Counted from the first letter of the stretch, positions 1-5,899 are shown. The stretch: 9,626 bases of DNA from Sulfuricurvum sp. (GCA_022729835.1 DZBC01000066.1:1-9626), one strand, 5' to 3'. A program made the numbers and translations. The notes: generated by a model not told the origin, from the letters alone.

Positions 1-1293
1 GCCGCAACGGCGCTGGAACACTACCCTGAGAAAAAAATCACACTGATGAAAAAAGAGCGCATAGCGCTGGTACCCTGTGGGATTCCCTATATTTTCGGCA
101 CTACATTGGGGTGCAGTGACAAAAATGCAATGAGTTGCGGTGGAGCGGTGGCCGAGGCAATCGAGATCATCGTTGATGAGGTCGTTTCTGTTGATATTGC
201 CGCCAAAACTGCCCATGCGCGGGAGCATGATGTGGTGTTTGATAAACTGGTGTTCGCGACGGGTTCGATCCCTTTTGTGCATGAGCAATTTCGTCCAGCG
301 TTGGGGCTACAAAACGTCTTTACCATAAACAAGGACAAAACCGCCATCGACAGTGTGGTGTCGGCGCTTGAAGGAAGAAAACGCGTGATCGTGGTGGGGA
401 CGGGCTTTATAGGCGTGGAGATCGCCGAGCAGCTATGCAGCGCGGGCAAAGAGGTGACGCTCATCGGCGGACGCCATCTGCTCGCGGGTAGTTTTGATGC
501 GGACATGGCGCAGGTGGCTGAGGGGATCATATGCGATCTAGGCGTGCATCTTGCGATGGGGCAGCATGCTGCAGAGGTGCTCCAAGAAGAGGGTTTGGCG
601 AGGGGCGTGCGGCTCGATGATGGTAGTGTGATCGAAGGCGACGCCATTATTTTGGCAACCGGCTATCAGCCCAATACGGCGCTTGCGGCGCAATCTGGGC
701 TGAAGCTGGCGCGCTATGGGGGTATCTGGGTGGATGAGTATATGCGCACCCGCAACAAGGATATCTTCGCCGTGGGCGACTGCGCGGGACGGCGCGACTT
801 CATCACCCGCGACCCCTCCAAGGTGATGCTCGCTTCCACCTCCGCATCAGAGGCGCGGGTGGCGGCGATGTCGCTGTATGGGCTGAAACACCTCAAAGGC
901 TTCAACGGCACCATTGCGATCTTCTCTACGATGATCGGCAACCGCGCCTTTGGCTGCGCGGGCGTGACCGAAGCGCAAGCGAAGGCGCAGGGGATCGACT
1001 TTGTATCGGGCTATTTCGAGGGAATGAACCGCCACCCCATCACCATCCCCGGAGCCTCCAAGCAGTCGGTCAAGCTGATTGCGTTACGCAGTAGCGGTCA
1101 GATCATCGGCGGTCAGGTGATTGGGGATCGTGAGGCGGGCGAGATCATCAACATCATCGGCCTAGCCATCGAAGCCGAACTCACCGCGCACCATCTGGTC
1201 TCGCTACAAGTAGCCACCCAGCCTCTGCTCACCGCCGCGCCCACCGCTTACCCCATCGTCAAAGCGGCGCAGAAGATCGTGCTGCAACACTAA
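1..1293 (+). CDS. FAD-dependent pyridine nucleotide-disulfide oxidoreductase (CoA-disulfide reductase / NADH oxidase family), 5' truncated
   Basis: The reading frame is open from base 1, and the residues before the first ATG (base 46) read as family sequence (AATALEHYPEKKITL), so the true start and the N-terminal FAD-binding GxGxxG lie outside the window; 430 residues are visible. Visible residue 26 is the Cys of VPCGIPY, the position of the redox-active cysteine of CoA-disulfide reductases and NADH oxidases. The NAD(P)H-binding motif GTGFIGVE is at about 133-140, ATGYQPNT at about 219-226, and the second FAD motif DIFAVGDCAG at about 254-263. The last ~120 residues are the dimerisation domain. 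There is no C-terminal rhodanese domain. Family members reduce CoA-disulfide, polysulfide or O2 with NAD(P)H in the cytoplasm; the substrate cannot be told from sequence. The stop is followed closely by a terminator-like hairpin. Confidence 0.9.
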   Translation, partial: AATALEHYPEKKITLMKKERIALVPCGIPYIFGTTLGCSDKNAMSCGGAVAEAIEIIVDEVVSVDIAAKTAHAREHDVVFDKLVFATGSIPFVHEQFRPALGLQNVFTINKDKTAIDSVVSALEGRKRVIVVGTGFIGVEIAEQLCSAGKEVTLIGGRHLLAGSFDADMAQVAEGIICDLGVHLAMGQHAAEVLQEEGLARGVRLDDGSVIEGDAIILATGYQPNTALAAQSGLKLARYGGIWVDEYMRTRNKDIFAVGDCAGRRDFITRDPSKVMLASTSASEARVAAMSLYGLKHLKGFNGTIAIFSTMIGNRAFGCAGVTEAQAKAQGIDFVSGYFEGMNRHPITIPGASKQSVKLIALRSSGQIIGGQVIGDREAGEIINIIGLAIEAELTAHHLVSLQVATQPLLTAAPTAYPIVKAAQKIVLQH

Positions 1294-1298
1294 AACCG

Positions 1299-1333
1299 GT
1301 CCGTGCGCCCCCGACGCACCGACTATTTTAATT
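1299..1333 (+). terminator. Probable rho-independent terminator of the oxidoreductase gene
   Basis: GTCCGTGCG (1299-1307) pairs with CGCACCGAC (1315-1323), eight pairs with one C/C mismatch, around a 7-nt C-rich loop. TATTTTAATT follows. It lies 5 bases after the stop codon. The T-run is imperfect, so strength is uncertain. Confidence 0.5.
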
Positions 1334-1334
1334 C

Positions 1335-1402
1335 GGGGACAGTATATTTATTCAATTCACTGGCGACATGATTATTGTGGAATAAATATATAAACTGTCA
1401 CC
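1335..1402. repeat. Imperfect long inverted repeat, MITE- or REP-like
   Basis: The left arm starts GGGGACAG (1335-1342) and continues through TATATTTATTC to 1353. The right arm starts GAATAAATATATAAA at 1380 and ends CTGTCACC (1395-1402). The arms match along their length except for one 4-base insertion and one substitution near the tip, around a ~26-nt centre. From memory, GGGGACAG plus an A/T-rich arm resembles the flanks of IS200-like REP-associated tyrosine transposase elements. No transposase gene is present, so this would be a non-autonomous remnant. Confidence 0.5.
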
Positions 1403-1425
1403 ATATTTCTCGTCACCATATTTCT
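1397..1425. repeat. Two-copy direct repeat, period 15
   Basis: GTCACCATATTTCT occurs at 1397-1410 and again at 1412-1425, separated by one base. The first copy overlaps the right arm of the inverted repeat at 1335-1402. It may reflect slippage or insertion at the edge of a small mobile element. Confidence 0.75.
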
Positions 1426-1438
1426 ATATTTAAACTCC

Positions 1439-1457
1439 CCCGTCGCAGGAGCGAGGG
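1439..1457. terminator. Bulged hairpin downstream of the lipoprotein gene
   Basis: CCC-G-TCGC (1439-1446, one bulged G) pairs with GCGAGGG (1451-1457) around AGGA. On the plus strand it is followed by ATTGTTTGTTT, which is terminator-like. On the minus strand it lies 9 bases past the lipoprotein stop but is followed only by a weak T-tract (GGAGTTTAAAT). It could serve both strands or belong to the repeat cluster to its left. Confidence 0.4.
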
Positions 1458-1466
1458 ATTGTTTGT

Positions 1467-2282
1467 TTAACGCCATAAATAAGGTGATACATCCATTGTT
1501 TCATTTTTCAATGACATGATATTTGCTGCAGCTATAGATATTTGTAGGGGTAAAATATCGCCGCTTTCATATAGAATCATCCCACTGACAATGTTGCCCT
1601 GAGTATCAAAAGTGACACTGCCGGGGCCACCGTGGAATCCAACTTTCAATGAGTCGTTTGTACTGAAAATGACATTTCCTTCAATCGGAGAGATGCCGCT
1701 GTTGTCAAGATATGCTCCACCTATATTGGCTATTTTTAAAGCCAAATCATCACAGATAAGCATGATATTTGCCATGAAAAAGCCTTGATCACTTATATTA
1801 TAATGTTTGACGAGTGTTGATCCATTTTGAACAACGGTTTTAATCCGGTTGCTGTCTTGCAACGTCACCGTATGGTTGAAATCTTCCTCAAATGTTACCG
1901 TTCGATTGGCGTCAATAGCGGTAAATTGGACGATTCCATCTTTTAATACTTCTGTCACATTCGCATCTGAAACAGTAGTGCTACACCGATTGTAGGTTAG
2001 GGTTGCCGGAAAGAGCTCTTCTGAAAAATTGTAAGTAACAGTTCCTCCGTTATTGCAGACCTCTTCATACGTCATGTTGTGTTCGGTATATATGGCTGAC
2101 AACTCCTCTATTTTTTGGAGGAAATGGTATTGTATGCTTGAAAGCAATGTAGAACGTGATAATATTTCACTGTTATCAACATTCAAACCCTTTTGACTAC
2201 TCTCTCCGCATCCCGCGAGCACTACCAGTGTACTCAATATTGAGACAGTGACATAGAACAGTCTATTTTGTACATTTTTCAA
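1467..2282 (-). CDS. Putative outer-membrane lipoprotein of unknown function
   Basis: A protein of 271 residues that I do not recognise. The N-terminus is a lipoprotein signal peptide: basic start (KNVQNR), hydrophobic stretch to residue 22, lipobox LAGC with the lipidated Cys at 25. Gly follows the Cys rather than Asp, which suggests export to the outer membrane. The mature part is rich in Thr, Asn, Ser and short beta-like strands, with repeated patterns such as GTVTYNFSEE and FPATLTYNRC, and three further cysteines. The start codon is TTG (2282-2280), supported by AGGAG six bases upstream (2293-2289). An ATG at 2299-2297 is out of frame. TATAAC (2312-2307) is a possible -10 box. G+C is lower than in the flanking genes (27/60 at 1861-1920), so it may be acquired. 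It stands alone. Confidence 0.8.
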   Translation of the reverse strand: MKNVQNRLFYVTVSILSTLVVLAGCGESSQKGLNVDNSEILSRSTLLSSIQYHFLQKIEELSAIYTEHNMTYEEVCNNGGTVTYNFSEELFPATLTYNRCSTTVSDANVTEVLKDGIVQFTAIDANRTVTFEEDFNHTVTLQDSNRIKTVVQNGSTLVKHYNISDQGFFMANIMLICDDLALKIANIGGAYLDNSGISPIEGNVIFSTNDSLKVGFHGGPGSVTFDTQGNIVSGMILYESGDILPLQISIAAANIMSLKNETMDVSPYLWR

Positions 2283-2637
2283 TATTTTCTCCTATCCATA
2301 ATTCATGTTATAAGTGCAACACCCCATTAGGCTGCTAAACCCTCAAAGATTGTACCGAAAAGACTTCATAAGGAGTTTTGAATTCAGGCAGTGTATTATA
2401 TACTAAAAAAAATTTAAAGTAACATTATATGCATTTTTAATGATGCTTTCTCAATATTATGGCCTAAAAGCAGTATTAAAAAGACATGACAAGCTTCTGA
2501 ATCATTAAGGATTACGCAACATCATCTAGGTAACACCGTACTTTCACAACGGTATCGTATGAAGCTTAACAGAAGCATCAAGATAACCGACAAAGAGGCA
2601 AGCACACATAAAAAACAAATGAACTAAATATAACGCA
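2283..2637. other. Gene-free A+T-rich intergenic region
   Basis: These 355 bases separate the starts of the lipoprotein gene from the end of the transglutaminase gene. I see no tRNA, no convincing RNA gene and no ORF of protein character. A plus-strand frame of 22 codons from 2440 has no ribosome binding site. The lipoprotein promoter should lie at its left edge. A weak hairpin (ACCGT/ACGGT near 2535-2553) is not convincing. Confidence 0.6.
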
Positions 2638-3489
2638 CTAGAGCGCCTCTACCCGCACATTGACTTCCATTTTTGCGCCCGGAATGCCGATAAAGCTGCC
2701 AGAAATAGGGCTCACGGAGGTGGCCAGACGTGACACGGCCACTGGGATATGGTCACGCCCCGCGATGGCACCGAGGGTGGGATCAAAACCCTTCCATCCG
2801 GCTCCAGGCAGGTACACTTCGGCCCATGCGTGCGTCGAGCCGATGAACTGCGCCATGAGCGGTGCGTGCAGATAGCCGCTCACAAACCGTGCCGCCAGTC
2901 CCAAAAGGCGCGCCGCTTCGATAAAGAGTAGTGCAAAATCCCGACACGAGCCGGTGCCAAGAGAGAGAGTTTGTGCGGGGTTCTGTACGCCGCTCTCTTC
3001 GCGCAGGCTGTAGCGTAGTGTGTCATGGATAAATCGTCCCAGACGCTCCAGCAGGCTGTAGGTTTGGATCGCTTCACCCGCACTATAAAAACGTGCGATC
3101 CAAGCCCTTAGCTCTATTTGTTCTTGCGGTACTTCGCGGTAGGGCGCCAAAACGACGGCATCCTCAGGCGTGTAGCTAAAGGGGTACCACAGCGCGTAGT
3201 CATCGGTCTCAAAATCAAGAGGCGAGAGGTTGTATTGGGAGATAATGAGGCGGCTGCGGATCAGTAGCTGCGTCGCACTTTGAGTAAAGGTGGCGAGTGC
3301 GACGGAGTTGCCTTCAATGTCGCGGTGCCAGCGCCAGGTACATTGCGGGGTGATGTAGAGCGAAAAAGATTCAATGCGGGTCTCATGGTCTTCGCGTGGG
3401 CGTAGTAGCAAGGTATGGGGTTCTAGGGTGACGGTGCCGCTATAAAAATAGGCGGTGTCGTGGGTGATGAGGTAGCGCTGCTCTAGCAT
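2638..3489 (-). CDS. Transglutaminase-like cysteine peptidase-fold protein
   Basis: A protein of 283 residues. Residues ~1-100 form the beta-rich N-terminal region typical of bacterial transglutaminase-like proteins (YLITHDTAYFYSGTVTLEPHTLLLRPR). The transglutaminase core follows with the full triad: Cys182 in GTGSCRDFALLF, His220 in STHAWAEVYL, Asp236 in GFDPTLG. No signal peptide is visible, so it is probably cytoplasmic. The family contains hydrolases or amidases of unknown substrate. The frame stays open upstream to 3603, but that extension (Arg/His-rich) is antisense-like noise inside pgeF. The ATG at 3489 fits the family N-terminus and overlaps the pgeF stop by 7 bases, which suggests translational coupling; only a weak GGGGTGG precedes it. 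It is the last gene of the four-gene operon; no clear terminator follows. Confidence 0.88.
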   Translation of the reverse strand: MLEQRYLITHDTAYFYSGTVTLEPHTLLLRPREDHETRIESFSLYITPQCTWRWHRDIEGNSVALATFTQSATQLLIRSRLIISQYNLSPLDFETDDYALWYPFSYTPEDAVVLAPYREVPQEQIELRAWIARFYSAGEAIQTYSLLERLGRFIHDTLRYSLREESGVQNPAQTLSLGTGSCRDFALLFIEAARLLGLAARFVSGYLHAPLMAQFIGSTHAWAEVYLPGAGWKGFDPTLGAIAGRDHIPVAVSRLATSVSPISGSFIGIPGAKMEVNVRVEAL

Positions 3490-4223
3490 AGGCAAGCCAC
3501 CCCGCCGATGCGCCCCGTGACCCCTTGTGCGCGGTAAGAGAAGAGTGTGTCGCTGTGGCAGGCGCTGCAGTGCATGATCTCTTCGATCGTCCCAACACCG
3601 CATGAGCGTAGTTGCGCGGTGATAATGGCGCTTACATGTAGGTACTGCTTGCCCTCACGCTCCTGTGTCATCGCTCCATAGCCCAGAGCTTTGGCCTTTT
3701 GGACGTGCTCTAGCCCTACTTCATAACAGCACCCCCCGATGCTTGGCCCCAGCGCGGCGATTAGTTCTGAAGGCTTACATGTAAAATGCTCCCGCATCGT
3801 CTCTACAGTACGCGCTACGATATTTTTAAAAGCCCCTTCGCGCCCCGCATGTACCACGGCGGCAACATGGCGCGTGGGATCATAGAGAATGATCGGTACG
3901 CAATCCGCGCTCATGATCATCAGCGCTACACCAATGCGGTCGGTGATGAGCGCGTCGCACTGCGCTGGGTGATCAAAATCATCCGCGTCGCTCACCACAT
4001 GCACCGCGTCGGAGTGAATCTGGCGCATATAGACCAGCCGCTCATAACCCAGCGCTTTGGCGAGTAGATGGTGATTTTGGGTTACATGTAAAGGATCATC
4101 CCCGACATGATAGGCAAGGTTGAGGCTATCATAGGGCGCAAGGCTCACGCCGCCATCACGGGTGGTGAAGGCGTGCTTAAGGCGGTCAAGCCCCGAGAGG
4201 GCGTTACATGTAAGGAGGGTCAT
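3483..4223 (-). CDS. pgeF: Peptidoglycan editing factor PgeF (YfiH / laccase-domain, multicopper polyphenol oxidase family)
   Basis: A protein of 246 residues, the normal length for this family, with its landmarks in order: FTTRDGGVS (19-27), MRQIHSD with His70, SADC with Cys108, VHAGREG with His125, GPSIGGCCYEV (159-169), and the C-terminal CSACHSDTLFSYR and TGRIGG. His70, Cys108 and His125 are the expected metal/catalytic triad. Family members are reported to correct muropeptide precursors in which L-Ser replaces L-Ala, and to have purine nucleoside activity. HAGREG replaces the commoner HAGWRG. The start overlaps the stop of the PIN-toxin gene as ATGA (4220-4223). Four TTACATGTAA-type palindromes lie inside the gene and encode Leu-His-Val or Thr-Cys-Asn/Lys in segments outside the conserved motifs. 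Confidence 0.93.
   Translation of the reverse strand: MTLLTCNALSGLDRLKHAFTTRDGGVSLAPYDSLNLAYHVGDDPLHVTQNHHLLAKALGYERLVYMRQIHSDAVHVVSDADDFDHPAQCDALITDRIGVALMIMSADCVPIILYDPTRHVAAVVHAGREGAFKNIVARTVETMREHFTCKPSELIAALGPSIGGCCYEVGLEHVQKAKALGYGAMTQEREGKQYLHVSAIITAQLRSCGVGTIEEIMHCSACHSDTLFSYRAQGVTGRIGGVACLC
3632..3641. repeat. TTACATGTAA-type palindrome, one mismatch (TTACATGTAG)
   Basis: Lies in pgeF, where it encodes Leu-His-Val-Ser on the minus strand. Nine of ten bases match the iterated palindrome. Confidence 0.7.
3775..3784. repeat. TTACATGTAA palindrome
   Basis: Perfect copy inside pgeF, encoding Thr-Cys-Lys (residues 148-150) on the minus strand. Confidence 0.9.
4082..4091. repeat. TTACATGTAA palindrome
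   Basis: Perfect copy inside pgeF, encoding Leu-His-Val-Thr (residues 45-48). Confidence 0.9.
4204..4213. repeat. TTACATGTAA palindrome near the pgeF start
   Basis: Perfect copy at codons 4-7 of pgeF, encoding Leu-Thr-Cys-Asn, just downstream of the PIN toxin/pgeF overlap. Confidence 0.9.
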
Positions 4224-4618
4224 GGTGCCTCGCAGAGATTGACGATTTCAAGCTCTTTGATCCGCTCAAAATGTTTGGTGTTGTTGGTCGCAAGCGGCTC
4301 TTGATTGGCGATGGCGATGGCGGCGATCATCAGATCCATATCGGCGATCATGGTTCCCTTTTTGTTTAGCGCTGCTTTGGTTTTGGCAAACACTTCACCT
4401 GCTTTTTGATCCAGCTCCAGCACTTCAAACTGCTCTAAAAAGGGGATGATTTTTGCGAGATTCTCCTCAATGCGCGTAGAGTGATTGGCTCCGTAGAGCA
4501 GCTCTATAGCATTGATGCGCGTGATGTAGAGATGGTGCGGCGGAATTTTAAGCACATTGGCGACAACGGTTTTCTCACCTTTGAGAAAGTAGATCAAGAT
4601 ATCACTATCGAGGATCAC
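4220..4618 (-). CDS. vapC: PIN-domain toxin (VapC-like ribonuclease)
   Basis: A protein of 132 residues, typical of VapC toxins. The PIN-domain acidic residues are present: Asp4 and Asp6 in LDSDILIYFL, Glu39 in NAIELLYG, Asp93/Asp95 in IADMDLMIAA. The last motif reads ATNNTKHFERI, like the family's TxNxxxF. Such toxins are Mg2+-dependent endoribonucleases that cut tRNA or rRNA and are held inactive by the cognate antitoxin. The start overlaps the antitoxin stop by 4 bases (4615-4618), and the stop overlaps the pgeF start by 4 bases. The protein looks intact. The exact VapC subgroup and its RNA target cannot be told from sequence. Confidence 0.88.
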   Translation of the reverse strand: MILDSDILIYFLKGEKTVVANVLKIPPHHLYITRINAIELLYGANHSTRIEENLAKIIPFLEQFEVLELDQKAGEVFAKTKAALNKKGTMIADMDLMIAAIAIANQEPLATNNTKHFERIKELEIVNLCEAP

Positions 4619-4866
4619 AGCGTACCCAGAGAAAAATCTTTGGTGTTTTTATCTCTTGCTATAGCCTCCGCCATGCCCTGAGCCCCTCTGTCGTCCAAAA
4701 TGCCTGCAAATTGTATGAGTTGATGCTGTTTGTGGCTTTTGTGCTGTGAAAAGAGGCGTATCGATTGCTCGATTATGTCTGTCTTTGTGGTGTGCAGATC
4801 ACTACTGAGCCGCTCTAGCGTCAGCAGTACCTGCTTGTCTAGGCGTAGGTTGATGGCTTGTTTCAC
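4615..4866 (-). CDS. Ribbon-helix-helix antitoxin partner of the PIN toxin
   Basis: A protein of 83 residues. The N-terminal part (MKQAINLRLDKQVLLTLERLSS, then TTKTDIIEQSIRLF) is a ribbon-helix-helix DNA-binding fold: one beta strand and two helices in about 45 residues. The C-terminal part (QLIQFAGILDDRG, then AEAIARDKNTKDF) is the tail expected to bind and block the toxin. The start codon is GTG (4866-4864) with a perfect AGGAGG six bases upstream (4878-4873). It is the first gene of the operon and is expected to repress its own promoter. Confidence 0.87.
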   Translation of the reverse strand: MKQAINLRLDKQVLLTLERLSSDLHTTKTDIIEQSIRLFSQHKSHKQHQLIQFAGILDDRGAQGMAEAIARDKNTKDFSLGTL

Positions 4867-4893
4867 GCTTCACCTCCTCTTTTTGTCTTTACG

Positions 4894-4908
4894 TATCATA
4901 CACTGATA
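4894..4908. promoter_or_regulatory. Candidate operator on the antitoxin promoter
   Basis: TATCA-N5-TGATA is a perfect inverted repeat with 5-bp arms. It overlaps the -10 box of the promoter at 4895-4923, as expected for autorepression by a ribbon-helix-helix antitoxin. The arms are short, so the call rests on position. Confidence 0.5.
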
Positions 4909-4923
4909 GGAAATTATTGTAAA
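4895..4923 (-). promoter_or_regulatory. Promoter of the antitoxin-toxin-pgeF-transglutaminase operon
   Basis: On the minus strand TTTACA (4923-4918) is followed by a 17-base spacer and TATGAT (4900-4895), close to the sigma-70 consensus. The leader to the GTG start is about 22 bases and contains AGGAGG. Confidence 0.75.
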
Positions 4924-4954
4924 GATAAATTGCGCTACAAAGGGCTTTGGTTGG

Positions 4955-5254
4955 CTAGAACAGAGGCACAATCACCGTTTTTGGTTTGATACCGCATGAA
5001 GCTGGGTTGGCTTTGCAGGCATTAATCGCGTCTGTAACGCGCTGCTCTATATTGTTTGTGACGCTTTGCAGATGCGCTGGATCGGAGATGTAGGTTTGCA
5101 ACTGAAGCTCAAGTGGCTTCTCCTCAAAGGGTAGATCGGCGATAAAGAGATCGATGGTTTTGGTGCTGCTCTCGCTGCTGCTGTCGGTGATGCGCACCCG
5201 TGGTTGATAGCTTCCCGATATGGCATAGGTGTAGCTGTTGGTCGTTACCGGATG
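4955..5254 (-). pseudogene. C-terminal remnant of a PKD-like repeat protein
   Basis: The minus-strand frame is open from 5254 down to a TAG at 4957-4955, but it begins directly after an in-frame TAG (5257-5255). A GTG exists at 5197 with no convincing ribosome binding site. Residues before that GTG already look like protein: NSYTYAISGSYQPRVRITD matches the YTY...GSY...V.ITD pattern that closes a PKD-type beta-sandwich repeat of surface or secreted proteins. The tail after it (about 60 residues, ending KPKTVIVPLF) has two cysteines and I do not recognise it. The upstream part of the parent gene is absent, which suggests deletion or replacement near 5250. A small expressed protein from the GTG is possible but less likely. 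Confidence 0.55.
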
Positions 5255-5297
5255 CTATGCTTTTTCCAATAAAAAGTGACTTAAAAGTGCGCGTAGC

Positions 5298-5307
5298 TTA
5301 CATGTAA
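5298..5307. repeat. TTACATGTAA palindrome
   Basis: Perfect copy in the non-coding stretch between the PKD-like remnant and the second toxin-antitoxin promoter. Confidence 0.9.
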
Positions 5308-5318
5308 GGGTGAAATAG

Positions 5319-5330
5319 TGTACATGTACA
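5319..5330. repeat. 12-bp palindrome TGTACATGTACA
   Basis: Perfect self-complementary 12-mer sharing the TACATGTA core of the iterated palindrome, only 11 bases right of a TTACATGTAA copy. It lies 41 bases upstream of the -35 box of the toxin-antitoxin promoter, so it could be a variant copy or a separate binding site. Confidence 0.7.
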
Positions 5331-5371
5331 GCATTGGGGCAAAGGCTTATAGAGCTATTGTAAAAATAGTA

Positions 5372-5400
5372 TTGACTCTTTGTATCTAAATGGATACAAT
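5372..5400 (+). promoter_or_regulatory. Promoter of the RelE-type/HTH toxin-antitoxin operon
   Basis: TTGACT (5372-5377), a 17-base spacer and TACAAT (5395-5400) make a near-consensus sigma-70 promoter. Transcription should begin at about 5406-5408, at or next to the ATG of the toxin at 5407, so the mRNA is probably leaderless or nearly so. Confidence 0.8.
5380..5399. promoter_or_regulatory. Operator palindrome in the toxin-antitoxin promoter
   Basis: TTGTATC-N6-GATACAA has perfect 7-bp arms and covers the spacer and -10 box of the promoter. This is the expected place for repression by the HTH antitoxin encoded at 5557-5865. Confidence 0.75.
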
Positions 5401-5406
5401 AGCCGC

Positions 5407-5553
5407 ATGTATCACATTCAACAAACGCAATATTTTTCTGAGTGGCTTACCAAACTTAAAGATACGCGTGTACGCATCGCTATTGTGCGGCGCATCGATC
5501 GTGCGCAAAGCGGAAATCTCGGAGACGTCAAAAGCGTCGGCAAAGGAGATTGA
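5407..5553 (+). pseudogene. Truncated RelE/ParE-family toxin (addiction-module killer protein type)
   Basis: An ATG six bases after the -10 box opens a 48-codon frame: MYHIQQTQYFSEWLTKLKD, then RVRIAIVRRIDRAQSGNLGD and VKSVGKGD. This is the N-terminal half of the RelE/HigB-like killer-protein family, whose members are about 95-110 residues and continue after GDVKxVGxG with an S-E-L-R-I..YGPGYR-type core. Here that half, holding the expected RNase residues, is missing, and the frame ends in TGA three bases before the antitoxin ATG. The bases AAAGGAG serve both as the last toxin codons and as the antitoxin's ribosome binding site. A deletion between two AAAGGAG-like stretches would explain this. 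Loss of toxicity is inferred. Confidence 0.75.
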
Positions 5554-5556
5554 ATC

Positions 5557-5865
5557 ATGGAAACAACCCTATCACCATTTGATATCACTCAACACCTTGA
5601 GAGTGAAGAGATGATTGCCGAATATCTGACACAGGTATTAGAAGAGGGTGATACCGATGAGCTTATTCGTGCCATCGGTCATATTGCCAAAGCGCGCGGC
5701 ATGAGCGAAATCGCCAAGGAGAGTGGATTGGGGCGTGAGAGCCTCTATAAAACCTTTGCCCCCGGCTCAAAACCGCGCTTTGATACGATTGCCAAAGTGG
5801 TACATGCTTTGGGATTACACTTTCAGATCACACCGCTTAGAGCGTCACAACCGCAGCGCCTCTAA
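5557..5865 (+). CDS. HTH antitoxin of the addiction-module antidote family
   Basis: A protein of 102 residues. The N-terminal segment (LSPFDITQHLESEEMIAEYL) and the helix-turn-helix at about 47-87 (MSEIAKESGLGRESLYKTF, then RFDTIAKVVHALGL) match the putative addiction-module antidote proteins that pair with RelE-like killer proteins. It binds DNA through the Xre-like HTH, most likely the palindrome at 5380-5399. AGGAG (5544-5548) sits eight bases upstream of the ATG. The gene is intact although its toxin is truncated. Its last eight or so codons and stop lie in a 30-bp sequence repeated at 7106-7135, at the 3' end of the SuhB-like gene, so the present C-terminus (ASQPQRL) may be an acquired tail. 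Confidence 0.88.
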   Translation: METTLSPFDITQHLESEEMIAEYLTQVLEEGDTDELIRAIGHIAKARGMSEIAKESGLGRESLYKTFAPGSKPRFDTIAKVVHALGLHFQITPLRASQPQRL

Positions 5866-5870
5866 GAGCG
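5841..5870 (+). repeat. Left copy of the direct repeat flanking the ATPase segment
   Basis: Matches 7106-7135 at 27 of 30 positions; bases 5851-5870 equal 7116-7135 exactly, and the three differences are transitions. It covers the end of the antitoxin gene. Similarity stops on both sides. Confidence 0.85.
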
Positions 5871-5899
5871 TCCGGTCGATAGGATGTGATTAAAGACTT

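Noticed and set aside
87..647. Long minus-strand frame opposite the oxidoreductase gene
   Set aside because: Low-complexity Ser/Pro/Ala-rich product lying antisense to a well-supported gene; no family features.
2440..2508. Plus-strand frame of 22 codons in the A+T-rich gap
   Set aside because: No ribosome binding site or promoter and too short to judge; its residues match nothing I recognise.
2535..2553. ACCGT/ACGGT hairpin in the gap
   Set aside because: Only five pairs with a nine-base loop and no T-run; expected by chance.
3490..3603. N-terminal extension of the transglutaminase frame to 3603
   Set aside because: Arg/His-rich product inside the pgeF coding region; the family N-terminus begins at the ATG at 3489.
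3632..4213. The TTACATGTAA copies in pgeF as a CRISPR-like or tandem array
   Set aside because: The units are 10 bp, spacings differ widely (143, 307, 122 bases) and the intervening DNA is conserved coding sequence.
5390..5614. Plus-strand frame of 74 codons over the toxin remnant
   Set aside because: Its start lies inside the promoter-operator and its product has no family match, while the overlapping frame at 5407 reads as a RelE-type toxin.
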